Positions 26,736 through 34,913 of a stretch of 64,000 bases of DNA are shown here, piece after piece; position 1 is the stretch's first letter; every line of letters begins with the position of its first letter. This stretch comes from an uncultured Chryseobacterium sp. (GTDB lineage: Bacteria > Bacteroidota > Bacteroidia > Flavobacteriales > Weeksellaceae), in NCBI GenBank assembly GCA_913775525.1, contig CAJYLH010000039.1, positions 1 to 64,000 on the forward strand, in the 5' to 3' direction. The notes below the pieces were generated by a model. That model made no database searches. It had not been told where the DNA came from and worked only from the letters and a program-made list of their open reading frames with translations. The translations under genes and the position numbers were made by a program.

Positions 26736-27149
26736 TTAGAGGTCTCCTCCCAACCCTTTCAATTGAGAAGCGAAAGCTTTTAGTTCATCGTTGGATATTC
26801 CGGCTAACAGGTTTTTAGAAATGTGGGCCGCTGTAATTGTTGCTTCCTTAAACACACGCTCGCCGGCAGAGGTGAGCTTCACATAACTGACTCTGGCATC
26901 TCTTTCGTTTGCTTCTTTTACAACAAGCCCCATCTTTTCCATAGGTAAAATAATCCGGGTAATGCCGGATGCCGTTAAACCAATGCCTTCTGCCAGATCA
27001 ATTCTCTTTAAGCGATTGCCGGGAACACTGCTTAGGATATGCAGGATCATAAAATCTGTAAGGCTTATTCCATGAAGGCTCAGGCCATCAAATTTCTTTG
27101 TGATAAGAGACTGAACTTTCAGTAGGTTTAATATAATATTGACTTCCAT
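26736..27149 (-). CDS. MarR family transcriptional regulator
   Basis: A 137-aa winged-HTH protein. RIDLAEGIGLTASGITRIILPMEKMGLV is the recognition helix-turn-helix, and ERDARVSYVKLTSAGERVF is the wing with the family's conserved D-x-R. It heads a four-gene minus-strand operon. A perfect 36-bp palindrome lies 8 bp upstream of the start, almost certainly its operator. Confidence 0.93.
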   Translation of the reverse strand: MEVNIILNLLKVQSLITKKFDGLSLHGISLTDFMILHILSSVPGNRLKRIDLAEGIGLTASGITRIILPMEKMGLVVKEANERDARVSYVKLTSAGERVFKEATITAAHISKNLLAGISNDELKAFASQLKGLGGDL

Positions 27150-27156
27150 ATTTTAA

Positions 27157-27192
27157 TTTGCATAATACTTGATTAATCAAGTATTATGCAAA
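27157..27192. promoter_or_regulatory. perfect 36-bp palindrome, probable MarR operator
   Basis: The half-site TTTGCATAATACTTGATT (27157-27174) is followed by its exact reverse complement (27175-27192). The centre ACTTGATTAATCAAGT is the part most like MarR sites. It starts 8 bp upstream of the marR start codon, so binding there would block the operon's own promoter. From 27193 to 27468 I see no gene; a 63-codon frame there has no support. Confidence 0.85.
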
Positions 27193-27468
27193 TATAAAAA
27201 ATTTTATTGAATGATGAAATAAAATTATAAAATCAGCCTCGCCTCTGGAAACTCAAGAAATAGAATAATGAAGATCAGTATGGGATAAAGCATCGTTTTA
27301 CCAGCAGAATTCAGTTTTAAATCCAGCAGTTGAAAATCCGCATCCGGCGCAATGAGATCGTATTTTAAGCTGCCCTGGTAACGAAAACATGAAACTATAC
27401 CCTTCTGTGTAGACAAATTACAGCCCGCTGTCGATCATTTGTTCTCAGCCGTATATGCCAGTCTGGGT

Positions 27469-27930
27469 TTAGATAAATTTTCTGATGCCCATCATGTAGC
27501 CTAAATGCAGCCCTTCATGGAAATTATTGCATTGAAAGGCATCATCAACAGAAGCCAGATGAAAGCCTATGCCTGTTATCCGCTCATTGTAATGGTTGAA
27601 AATACCTTTGTTGAAATCAAGGATGGTGGGCTCAATCTGAGCAATCAGCAATTCCTTCAGTGTATCCGCTTCTTCCTGTGTAACGGGTAATGCAGGAAAT
27701 GTACCGGATTGGTACCGGTTAAACACTTGATCGGAAAGATATCCTTTCAGCCCCGAACCCTGGTAAATCAATTTGTGCTGCGTGGCGATAATGTGCCCGA
27801 TATTCCAGATCAGGTTATTGTTAAATCCTTCAGGAATTTTATTCAGCTGTTCCAGGGAATAGTTTTCAAAGAACGTCAGGTACATTCTTCGGCTCGTTTT
27901 CCACGTTTTAAAAACCGCATCCATCTTCAT
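27469..27930 (-). CDS. DinB family protein
   Basis: A 153-aa DinB/YfiT-like protein. The expected histidines are in LIWNIGHIIATQHKLIY (N-terminal) and FHEGLHLGYMMGI (C-terminal), consistent with a metal-binding four-helix bundle. These proteins are often thiol transferases or stress proteins. It is a single gene with no close partners. Confidence 0.88.
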   Translation of the reverse strand: MKMDAVFKTWKTSRRMYLTFFENYSLEQLNKIPEGFNNNLIWNIGHIIATQHKLIYQGSGLKGYLSDQVFNRYQSGTFPALPVTQEEADTLKELLIAQIEPTILDFNKGIFNHYNERITGIGFHLASVDDAFQCNNFHEGLHLGYMMGIRKFI

Positions 27931-28109
27931 TGGTCCTTTTTTTAAAGATTAAAAATATTTCTCTGTGTTTTTACAGCATAACCCATGCCTCATTGCAGTC
28001 TGATCCTGGAAAATTAATAAAAAACATACGCAGAATCAGAAAAGATGAGATCAAATAGATATACTTTTAATCCTGAGATATAGAAAATCAGACAATTCCA
28101 TGTCTAAAA

Positions 28110-28856
28110 TTACATCAGCAGATACCCGCCATCTACCAGATACGAAGACCCGGTAATAAAACTGGCTTCATCAGACAGTAAGAATAGCGCCAGTGCTGCC
28201 GCTTCCTCCGGTTCACCGATGCGTTTCAGCAGAAGCGTTTCGGCCAGATGGTCTTCCAGTTCCTTTTTCATTTCAGGAGGAAGCCCGGCCCGGAGGTTGG
28301 ATTTAATAGGGCCCGGAACCAAGGTATTGACCCTGATATTCCTCGGGGCAAGCTCGGAGGCCCAGCTTCTTGCAGCCGATAAAATAGCTCCTTTCGTTGC
28401 GCTGTACAAGGATACGCCGGCCAGGCCTTCATACACTGCCGTTGACGAAGTGACCAGAACAGCACTTCCTGTTTTCAGGAAAGGGGAAAGTGTTGCCAGC
28501 TGAAGCATCGGGGCAAAAACATTCACCTTGAACATCCCGGTAATGGTTTCCATATCCAGCGCCTGCAGCTCTCCTCCGGAGGCGATACCGGCATTCAGCC
28601 AAAGGCCGTCGAGGCCGCCCACTTTTTCCACCACCGGAACGATTCTTTCCGCAGACTTACCGTCTGCAAGATCATCTTCAATAACAATGGTATTGCTGCC
28701 CAGAAACTGCTCAGCCTCAGCTAAGCGTTCTTTGTTTCTACCGGTGATTACTACCGTTGCCCCCTCTTCGATCAGCCGTTTTGCTCCAGCCAGGCCAATG
28801 CCGCTGTTTCCTCCTGTAATCAGGATCTTTTTGTTTTCGAAACGCTTGTTCATCAC
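28110..28856 (-). CDS. short-chain dehydrogenase/reductase
   Basis: A 248-aa classical SDR. The cofactor motif is ILITGGNSGIGLAGAKRL (about 11-28), followed by NAGIASG and the active-site LYSATKGAIL (Y…K). The C-terminus SSYLVDGGYLL is typical. It is an NAD(P)-dependent oxidoreductase of unknown substrate; the R in VITGRNKERL after strand 2 favours NADPH. Confidence 0.95.
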   Translation of the reverse strand: MMNKRFENKKILITGGNSGIGLAGAKRLIEEGATVVITGRNKERLAEAEQFLGSNTIVIEDDLADGKSAERIVPVVEKVGGLDGLWLNAGIASGGELQALDMETITGMFKVNVFAPMLQLATLSPFLKTGSAVLVTSSTAVYEGLAGVSLYSATKGAILSAARSWASELAPRNIRVNTLVPGPIKSNLRAGLPPEMKKELEDHLAETLLLKRIGEPEEAAALALFLLSDEASFITGSSYLVDGGYLLM

Positions 28857-29078
28857 TTTGATTTTTAACTTTATATACTTGTATCTTATCCTTCTAAATT
28901 AGAAATTATCCGGATCAGTCGTCATATAGAATTCAAACAGAAATTTATAAAATTCAAACAGGCGGCTTCCGGCAGGGTTCAGATCATTATGCAAAATAAC
29001 TTTATCGGAAGTGCAGAACAGACCTAAAATATCCGGGTTTTTACGGATGGTATCCTATGATTATCTGTGTTATCTTTG

Positions 29079-29155
29079 CAGCATCACGAATTCATTCCGT
29101 GGTTTATTTTAAAGTTTAAGTTATTACTACCCTCCTGCGTGGAGGGTTTTGTGTT
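29079..29155 (+). ncRNA. candidate small RNA with own promoter and terminator
   Basis: TATCTTTG at 29071-29078 fits the Bacteroidota -7 box. About 50 bp later CCCTCC…GGAGGG (29130-29147) forms a GC-rich hairpin followed by TTTTGTGTT. Between them CACGAATTC/ATTCCGTG can form another small stem. No start codon with a plausible frame is present. The -33 box is not convincing, so this stays a candidate. Confidence 0.35.
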
Positions 29156-29317
29156 GATTGAAGCCGGCTGGTTGTGGGTTGAAGATAAGATAAAGCCTGA
29201 TTAATTTTTTCGATGCTAATTTTTATATCTTATATTTGATTGAGTCTTGAGGAATACCATACTGCTCGTTAACAGGGCAAGAATTACATTAACGACTTTG
29301 TATAAGTTTGATCTTTA

Positions 29318-29575
29318 TTGAATTCAGATAGCACACCTACGGCGTGCTTGTCATCAGACCAGTGCCTGTCGCTACAAAGATGCTACTCCGTCCGGAGTAT
29401 GGTCCTGTATAATTTTTCAATAATCGTATATCAGATATTTTTTTGTTCCGTAAGAGTATATGTGTGTAGTATGAATAGAATCCGGATTGTTTCAGGAAGA
29501 GAACTCCGTAGGAGTTCTATCTTTATTAAGTTCGGATGACATATCTACGACGTGCCTGTGACGAGGCCAGTGTTG
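29318..29575. repeat. cluster of short hairpin repeats (CTCCGTAGGAG / CTACGGCGTG types)
   Basis: Four short inverted units occur: CACACCTACGGCGTGC (29331-29346), ACTCCGTCCGGAGT (29385-29398), GAACTCCGTAGGAGTTC (29501-29518) and ATCTACGACGTGC (29549-29561). Two of them are followed by matching text (CATCAGACCAGTG and GACGAGGCCAGTG), so the block looks like a decayed duplication of one interspersed element. Related hairpins lie at 44360-44455 and 61930-62011. Confidence 0.5.
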
Positions 29576-29601
29576 CTGTTGAAATATTCTGACTGTATAG
29601 T

Positions 29602-29877
29602 TTATCCACCAAGACTGTACAGAGATTTCTCTTTAGTGTAAGGTGTATGGACCAGCTTTACTTTGTGGCACGTTAAATGTGTGAAATAGGATTTCTGTCC
29701 GGTTTGGGGTTCTTCAAAAATTTCAGATTCCCATTTGGTCCAGACTATAATATCATCCCATTTCCGAAACTTATGCAGGTAAGGTTCAAAGTGACACCGC
29801 ACTTCAAAATGCTGCTGTTTTACATCATCCCGGAATCTTACGAATTCAGGTTTTGAAACTATAATTGGGTGTAGAAA
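29602..29877 (-). pseudogene. hypothetical protein remnant without ATG start
   Basis: The frame is open from 29877 to the stop at 29602 and reads PIIVSKPEFVRFRDDVKQQ, later YLHKFRKWDDIIVWTKWESE. It looks like real protein sequence, but no ATG is present; a GTG at 29802 would give only 66 aa. It overlaps the end of a frameshifted HTH gene in another frame. I do not recognise the family. Confidence 0.35.
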
Positions 29878-30128
29878 TTATTATCGACAAACAAAACATT
29901 TAAAATATTACTATCAAATTTCTGGAGAATTCGAAACAAGAGTGTCATATCGTGGATTTATATTACCACGTTCTAATTCACCAATTGTCTTTTTCGCATG
30001 CCCAGTTCTTCCTGAGAAATCTGTTTATTGGTCTCTGGATTTATAACCTTCTTTCTCAATTCAGAAATCCTATAACCAAGAGCTTTTTTACAGTTATTAA
30101 GTACTCTTTCGTTTTCAAAGCATTTCAT
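29859..30128 (-). pseudogene. XRE/HTH regulator broken by two frameshifts
   Basis: From ATG at 30128 the frame reads MKCFENERVLNNCKKALGYR…NKQISQEELGM. A frame change near 29998 gives AKKTIGELERGNINPRYDTL, and a second change near 29945 gives RILQKFDSNILNVLFVDN, ending at 29859. Joined, this is a standard XRE helix-turn-helix (SQEELG…TIGELERGNINPRYDTLxRIL). As sequenced it cannot make the full protein. It lies directly downstream of another small HTH-like gene (30142-30468), suggesting an old tandem pair. Confidence 0.6.
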
Positions 30129-30141
30129 CTGTCAAAATTAT

Positions 30142-30468
30142 TTATATATTCTTATAGATAGTACTCAATTTTTTTTTACTTTTAATTGCTTCATCAATTT
30201 CTTCATCAGTAATGTTCCTAACTATCTTAAAAAAATTATCGATTTCAATTTCAAAATAACTACAGATAACATACAAATTTTCTAAGGTCGTATTGGGCAA
30301 TGTTTCTTCTCTTGCTGAATTCCAGGATTTATTGTATTTTTCAGAAATATCATCATTTAAATATTGCTGAGTCATAGGCTTTTTATCAATCAGAATTTCT
30401 GTTCTTAATTTCTTCAAAGCTAATCCTACAGCCACTTTGTATCTAAATATTTCTTGATGAAACTTCAT
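30142..30468 (-). CDS. HTH-like regulator (XRE-type), hypothetical
   Basis: A 108-aa protein: KVAVGLALKKLRTEILIDKKPMTQQYLNDDI … SWNSAREETLPNTTLENLYVICSYFEIEIDNFF. The layout resembles XRE-type regulators with an insertion before the recognition helix (W-N-S-x-R-E, then N-x-T-L-x-x-L/Y-x-I). It has the same style as the broken gene just downstream. A hairpin AACGAC…GTCGTT (30502-30519) lies 34 bp upstream and could be its operator. Targets are unknown. Confidence 0.65.
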   Translation of the reverse strand: MKFHQEIFRYKVAVGLALKKLRTEILIDKKPMTQQYLNDDISEKYNKSWNSAREETLPNTTLENLYVICSYFEIEIDNFFKIVRNITDEEIDEAIKSKKKLSTIYKNI

Positions 30469-30607
30469 ATGGTAAAATAATCTATAAAAGATTACACACT
30501 CAACGACGTACGTGTCGTTATTTTTATTATATTTGTATTATAAGTTATAGTAAATGTAACTTTGCGATACTTCAACGATTATTATTAGAAGCTATTGCTT
30601 AGAATCT

Positions 30608-30713
30608 CAACTTGAAAACTGGTACTTTAAAGCAACGAGACGATAAGCAGGAAGCTCACGACCTAGGCGTGGGCTCTCTTATCTGTTGCGCGGTATACCA
30701 GTACCTCAAGTTA
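30608..30713. repeat. ~105-bp imperfect inverted repeat (large cruciform element)
   Basis: Matching arms run inward from AACTTGA/TCAAGTT, through ACTGGTA (30618-30624)/TACCAGT (30696-30702), GCAAC (30632)/GTTGC (30685), GATAAG/CTTATC, to GAGC-like AGCTCACG/CGTGGGCT around a CCTAGG centre. It is non-coding and looks like a folded RNA element or a small MITE. From 30714 to 31063 I see no gene. Confidence 0.6.
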
Positions 30714-31063
30714 GATATTGTAGAGCTCTACGCCGTTTTTATTCCATGCAGTCCGCTGCCTCTACAAAATTTCTAAGCCAATCCTTCTCACCGATAAAGT
30801 GTTATGTAAGTGTGAGTGTTTTTTTGGGATGTACCGGACATGATATCCGTGTATGTCTTCTGCTTTCCGGTGCCCGGCGGCCAATACTTTGATCCTTTTT
30901 GGTTACCCGGTTCTTTTCCCCGCCAAAGGGCACCTGGAAAGCGTTTTAAAAACACTAAAACCTTGCTTTTAAGCTTGCCAGTAAATTAGGACAGTCAACA
31001 AACAAACTGTTCCGGGAACCTGTAGGTTCAACCGGAACCTCATCAACACAAAAAAACATCCGT

Positions 31064-31627
31064 ATGAAAAAAGAAACCATCAACGTAAGACACCGGCTGA
31101 AACCCGGCCACAAAAAGCAGTCCAGCCTGAAGATGCTGGACACATTCTTCCGGTTCAACTACCTGACCACCGCCAAAGATATGCTGAACACCATCATGCA
31201 GTATGCCGTACAGAAAAGAGGCTGGATAGACGAAGATTTTTCTGCCATTGTCCAGTTCCACCAGTCGATGCGGTCATTCATCCGCGCCGGATATTTTCTC
31301 CGCATGAAGAGCAAAAAATGGATGCTCGCCACCTCAACTGAAACCATTTCACCTTTAATGCAAGGCTCCCTTTCCGATGAAGAATACCACAATCCCCTTC
31401 TGGTTTTCCACACCGCTTTTTCAGCTTACACCATAAAGGAATTTGATTATTTCCTTAGCGGGATGGTCTATTTTTCCCTCGGTGCCTACCGCTGCGGACC
31501 GGAAAAGAATATGGTAAGCCCATATATTTATCTGACGAAAATGTTGGATGCAGGGTTTGTTATTCTGGAACGGAGGAAGGAAGCGCTTCTGGAAAGCGAA
31601 AATGGTAAAGAGAACGAAACAAGCTGA
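31064..31627 (+). CDS. hypothetical protein, 187 aa
   Basis: A soluble basic protein with no recognised domain. It is rich in aromatic residues (FFRFNYLTTAKDMLNTIMQYAVQKRGW; FDYFLSGMVYFSLGAYRCG). There is no signal peptide. It stands alone between repeat elements: the ~105-bp inverted repeat upstream and the palindrome cluster downstream. Its codon use looks like that of ordinary chromosomal genes here. The function cannot be stated. Confidence 0.75.
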   Translation: MKKETINVRHRLKPGHKKQSSLKMLDTFFRFNYLTTAKDMLNTIMQYAVQKRGWIDEDFSAIVQFHQSMRSFIRAGYFLRMKSKKWMLATSTETISPLMQGSLSDEEYHNPLLVFHTAFSAYTIKEFDYFLSGMVYFSLGAYRCGPEKNMVSPYIYLTKMLDAGFVILERRKEALLESENGKENETS

Positions 31628-31700
31628 TCAAGCGAACGGTGAAGATTTTCAGATTGAAATTATCTTTCACTTCATCTTTACAGGCTTGTGTTACAGTTAA

Positions 31701-31733
31701 AAACCTAACGGGTTTTGGAAACCCGTTAGGTTT
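31701..31733. repeat. 33-bp palindrome, unit 1 (core AACGG)
   Basis: AAACCT-AACGG-GTTTT, then GG, then AAAC-CCGTT-AGGTTT. It is one of three units in 200 bp with the same frame and different paired cores. The gap 31628-31979 holds these units and the trxB terminator, and no gene. Confidence 0.85.
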
Positions 31734-31755
31734 AGAAACAGATGATCTCTGATAG

Positions 31756-31788
31756 AAACCTTCAAGGTTTTAAAAACCTTGAAGGTTT
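31756..31788. repeat. 33-bp palindrome, unit 2 (core TCAAG)
   Basis: AAACCT-TCAAG-GTTTT, then AA, then AAAC-CTTGA-AGGTTT. Same layout as unit 1; the five core bases differ but still pair perfectly. Confidence 0.85.
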
Positions 31789-31864
31789 GGAAGTGGGAAA
31801 AAGATTCTCAGATGGAATACTGATCCAGTATTTGATCTTGCACACGCTTATTTTGCGCTGAGAA

Positions 31865-31897
31865 AAACCTCATAGGTTTTGAAAACCTATGAGGTTT
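31865..31897. repeat. 33-bp palindrome, unit 3 (core CATAG)
   Basis: AAACCT-CATAG-GTTTT, then GA, then AAAC-CTATG-AGGTTT. Third unit, again with compensated core changes. Confidence 0.85.
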
Positions 31898-31925
31898 AGA
31901 ATCATGATAAGGGCTTTATTTTTTC

Positions 31926-31956
31926 CTACAAAAAAGACTGCTTTTAAAAAGCAGCC
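31926..31956 (-). terminator. intrinsic terminator of trxB
   Basis: On the minus strand GGCTGCTTTT pairs with AAAAGCAGTC and is followed by TTTTTTG. It lies 24 bp beyond the trxB stop codon. Confidence 0.8.
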
Positions 31957-31979
31957 TGTATTAGGATTCAGAGAAGGTC

Positions 31980-32921
31980 TTATTCCAGTTCTCCAAGGTA
32001 TTTTTCAGCATCCATGGCCGCCATACATCCGCTTCCGGCTGCCGTAATGGCCTGTCTGTAAATGTGGTCCTGAACGTCTCCCGCAGCAAATACGCCCGGA
32101 AGATTGGTTTTTGCAGTTCCTTTTTCCGTCAGGATATATCCGTTTTCATCCAGGTTGATCTGTCCGGCGAAAACATCGGTATTCGGTTTGTGCCCGATGG
32201 CGATAAAGATACCGTCAACACTTACGGTAGACACCTGCTGCGTCTGGTTGTTGATCACAATGGCTCTTTCCACCAGGTTATTCTCTCCTTCAATCCCGAT
32301 CAGCTCATGGTTGAATTTCACCTCAATATTCGGAGTGTTTTCAACACGGTGGATCATGGTTTTTGAAGCCCTGAACACATCTTTCCTCACCAGCATCGTT
32401 ACTTTATTACACAGTTTGGACAGGTACGTCGCTTCTTCTGCGGCCGTATCTCCTGCACCCACTACCACCACATCTTTTCCTTTGTAGAAAAATCCGTCGC
32501 AGGTAGCACAAGCGGAAACCCCGCCTCCTGCATATTTCTTTTCGTCGTCCAGTCCCAGGTATTTGGCTGTAGCCCCGGTAGAGATGATTACCGTTCTGGC
32601 CAGGATTTCTTTGTTTCCTGCATATACCTTGTGGATCCCTCCTACTTCGTTGGAGAATTCCGCCCTGGTAATCATTTCATAATGTATTTTGGTATCAAAT
32701 CTTTCTGCCTGCTTCTGCAAATCCATCATCATTTCAGGGCCGGTAATGCCGGTTGGGTATCCCGGGAAATTTTCAACTTCTGTAGTGGTGGTCAGCTGTC
32801 CGCCCGGTTCCAGGCCAGTATATAATTCAGGTTTCAGGTCTGCTCTTGCCGCATAAATGGCTGCTGTAAAACCGGAAGGTCCCGATCCGATGATCACACA
32901 ATCTAAAATGTTTTGCTCCAT
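31980..32921 (-). CDS. trxB: thioredoxin-disulfide reductase
   Basis: A 313-aa low-molecular-weight thioredoxin reductase. FAD motif VIIGSGPSGFTAAIYAARA is at 9-27. The redox pair SACATCDGFF has C138 and C141. The NADPH motif VVVGAGDTAAEEA follows. The C-terminal FAD motif GVFAAGDVQDHIYRQ matches the family. It passes electrons from NADPH to thioredoxin in the cytosol. It is a single-gene transcript with its own terminator. Confidence 0.97.
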   Translation of the reverse strand: MEQNILDCVIIGSGPSGFTAAIYAARADLKPELYTGLEPGGQLTTTTEVENFPGYPTGITGPEMMMDLQKQAERFDTKIHYEMITRAEFSNEVGGIHKVYAGNKEILARTVIISTGATAKYLGLDDEKKYAGGGVSACATCDGFFYKGKDVVVVGAGDTAAEEATYLSKLCNKVTMLVRKDVFRASKTMIHRVENTPNIEVKFNHELIGIEGENNLVERAIVINNQTQQVSTVSVDGIFIAIGHKPNTDVFAGQINLDENGYILTEKGTAKTNLPGVFAAGDVQDHIYRQAITAAGSGCMAAMDAEKYLGELE

Positions 32922-33054
32922 AATTTCTTTGTCAAAAAGATTTAAATTCAGGCTGCTAATTTCGGAATTTTTATCCTTTATTTAAAGTTATTTTAATGAT
33001 AGTTGTCAATATGTGATATGTTTGCTGTCGATGGAGATGGAGAGCTTGGATTTT

Positions 33055-33433
33055 AGATTTTAGATGGGATGGGAGATAATAGATGAGAGACGGATAGATG
33101 ATAGACAGGAAACGCTGAATTTTAGATTATAAATTTTAGATTTTAGATTAAGATGCTAGACTGATTTTAAATTTGACTACTATTGATTAACAGACTTTAG
33201 ACTATGACTTAAGGAAAGAAAGGCGTTAAGAAAATGAAGGCTGTGAGCGTTAAGAAAGCTCTTCTGTCCGAAGCGCGGGCGCAAAAATTTCAAATACAGT
33301 GCCCATAGCTGATCCGCGCAAGTTTAGAATTTTTAGTGAACAGGCTTTATTTTTAGTCTTTCTTTCCAGTCTTGAACTTTTGTTTCTTTTGTTTGACTAC
33401 GTCGAATCTTCAATTTCAAGGCAAAAGAAAAAG
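33055..33433 (+). repeat. ~380-bp dispersed repeat, copy 1
   Basis: This block includes CTTAAGGAAAGAAAGGCGTT, TCTTCTGTCCGAAGCGCG, TTTAGTGAACAGGCTTTAT and GACTACGTCGAATCTTC. All of these recur in reverse complement near 39.1-39.4 kb. The first half also recurs directly at 33477-33644. Confidence 0.8.
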
Positions 33434-33476
33434 GAAGTGATAAATTTTAGATTTTAGATGATAGATGATAGACAAG

Positions 33477-33644
33477 AAACACTGAATTTTAGATTATAAA
33501 TTTTAGATTTTAGATTAAGATGGTAGACTGATTTTAAATTTGACTACTATTGATTAACAGATTTTAGACAATAACTTAAGGAAAGAAAGGCGTTAAGAAA
33601 ATAAAGGCTGTGAACATTAAGAGAACTCTTCTGTCCGAAGCGCG
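33477..33644 (+). repeat. 168-bp direct repeat of the dispersed element (partial copy)
   Basis: Aligned with 33110-33277 without gaps, from CTGAATTTTAGATTATAAAT through to CTGTCCGAAGCGCG, with about a dozen mismatches. The second half of the full element is missing from this copy. Confidence 0.85.
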
Positions 33645-33736
33645 AGGCACGTTGAATTTTCAGTTTCGAGACAAAAAAACAGGAAAATAATATGATTTTG
33701 AATTAATATCTAAGATGTAAAATGAATCTACGTTTA

Positions 33737-33855
33737 AAGATCTGACATCTATTATCTATTATCTCTCATCTAAAATCTAAAATCTAAAATTTATAATCTA
33801 AAATCTTGACTCTTGACTCTTGACTCTCGACTCTTGATTCTTGGCTCTTGAATCT
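33737..33855. repeat. heptad-phased array, 17 units of 7 bp
   Basis: Seventeen consecutive 7-mers end in TCT (one in TTT) without a phase slip. Units include ATTATCT (twice), AAAATCT (three times), ATAATCT, TGACTCT (three times), CGACTCT, TGATTCT, TGGCTCT and TGAATCT. The sequence of the unit drifts along the array but the 7-bp phase is kept. It ends 13 bp before the holA stop codon. Confidence 0.9.
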
Positions 33856-33868
33856 CAATCCTTCCCTT

Positions 33869-34906
33869 CTACACTTTCATTTTAATCTTATCCACATGAA
33901 TAATCTTATACACCAATTCCTTGATGAGTTCCGCTTCCGTCATATTGACGGCACCAAGTCCTTTTCCTTTCATATCGAACTCGCGTAAGATAGAGATGAC
34001 CCTCGTAGCATGTTTCAGCGGGTACAGCCTGGCCGATTCTGCATAATCCTTAAGGAAATAAGGATGGACGCCCATCTGGGAGGCGATGGCCTGCTGTGGC
34101 TGGCCGGTCATGGTCTGGTAAATGATGACATTGGAAAAATAATTGTACAGGCTGGACAGCATCATCACGAAAGGATTGTTTTTCGGGTTTTTCCCCATAA
34201 AATAAGCAATCCGGAATGCTGCGTTGGCATTTTTGGTACCCAATGCTTTCTGAAGCTCGAAAATATTGTATTCCTTACTGATCCCGATATGGTTTTCGAT
34301 GATAGTACCGTCCAGCACCTGACCTTCTTTCAGGATGATCTTCATTTTATTTAGCTCATTGGCGATCCTGGAGAGGTTGTTCCCCATATATTCAGCAAGG
34401 AGATGAGCAATATTCGGAGCGGTTTTTATGCTGAGCTTTGCACATTCGTCGGCGATCCATTTTGGAAGGTTGTTTTCTTTAACCGATTCGCTGAGGAAGA
34501 GTACCTTGGCTTTGTCCAGCGCTTTTGCTGCTTTTTTACGGCTGTCGAGTTTTTTATGCTTGTGGGCGAATACGAGTACGGTGGAAGGAACGGGGTTTTC
34601 TACATAGGCTTCCAGGATCCTGTTCTCCTCATCATTAAGCCGCAGGTCCTGGGCTTCCTTTATAATGATCACCTGTTTATCCCCCATCATGGGAAACTGG
34701 CGGGCCAGTGAAAGGATGTCCTGGTAGGAAGTATCTTTTCCGTAGACGACGGTCTGGTTAAAGGCTTTTTCATCTTCGGTAAGAAAGTCGTGTTCCAGGG
34801 CTTTCACAGCGACATCAATAAAGTAAGGCTCTTCTCCGTGAAAAAAATAAATCGGTAAAACTTCTTTATTTTTAATATTTTTGAGGATTAAATCTAATTC
34901 TTTCAT
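33869..34906 (-). CDS. holA: DNA polymerase III subunit delta
   Basis: A 345-aa clamp-loader delta subunit. The N-terminal IYFFHGEEPYFIDVAVKALE and VVYGKDTSYQDILSLARQFPMMGDKQVIIIKEAQ are typical of HolA, followed by LVFAHKHKKLDSRKKAAKAL. It opens the sliding clamp during replication. It diverges from an HsdR_N-domain gene with a 7-bp gap between start codons, an arrangement often seen in Flavobacteriia; any promoters must lie inside the other gene. Confidence 0.93.
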   Translation of the reverse strand: MKELDLILKNIKNKEVLPIYFFHGEEPYFIDVAVKALEHDFLTEDEKAFNQTVVYGKDTSYQDILSLARQFPMMGDKQVIIIKEAQDLRLNDEENRILEAYVENPVPSTVLVFAHKHKKLDSRKKAAKALDKAKVLFLSESVKENNLPKWIADECAKLSIKTAPNIAHLLAEYMGNNLSRIANELNKMKIILKEGQVLDGTIIENHIGISKEYNIFELQKALGTKNANAAFRIAYFMGKNPKNNPFVMMLSSLYNYFSNVIIYQTMTGQPQQAIASQMGVHPYFLKDYAESARLYPLKHATRVISILREFDMKGKGLGAVNMTEAELIKELVYKIIHVDKIKMKV

Positions 34907-34913
34907 CGTATTA

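Larger units (their letters stand above)
28857..29601. other. non-coding stretch with a candidate small RNA and hairpin repeats
   Basis: There is no credible protein gene. The first part (28857-29065) shows nothing. A promoter-like box and terminator (29071-29155) and four short hairpin units (29318-29575) are listed separately. Confidence 0.6.
32922..33868. other. 947-bp non-coding stretch made of repeats
   Basis: No gene is seen. It contains heptad-phased AGATTTT-type text, a 168-bp direct repeat (33110-33277 and 33477-33644), and a pure heptad array next to holA (33737-33855). The larger block 33055-33433 recurs in reverse orientation at about 39060-39440. Confidence 0.8.

Noticed and set aside
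27225-27416. 63-codon minus-strand frame after the MarR palindrome
   Set aside because: No promoter, neighbours or recognisable motif; an isolated frame of this length is expected by chance.
29318-29539. 73-codon plus-strand frame
   Set aside because: It is translated from a cluster of short hairpin repeats and is therefore not a real gene.
33737-33855. Regular repeat that could be mistaken for a CRISPR array
   Set aside because: The period is 7 bp with no spacers and no cas genes, so it is a short tandem array.
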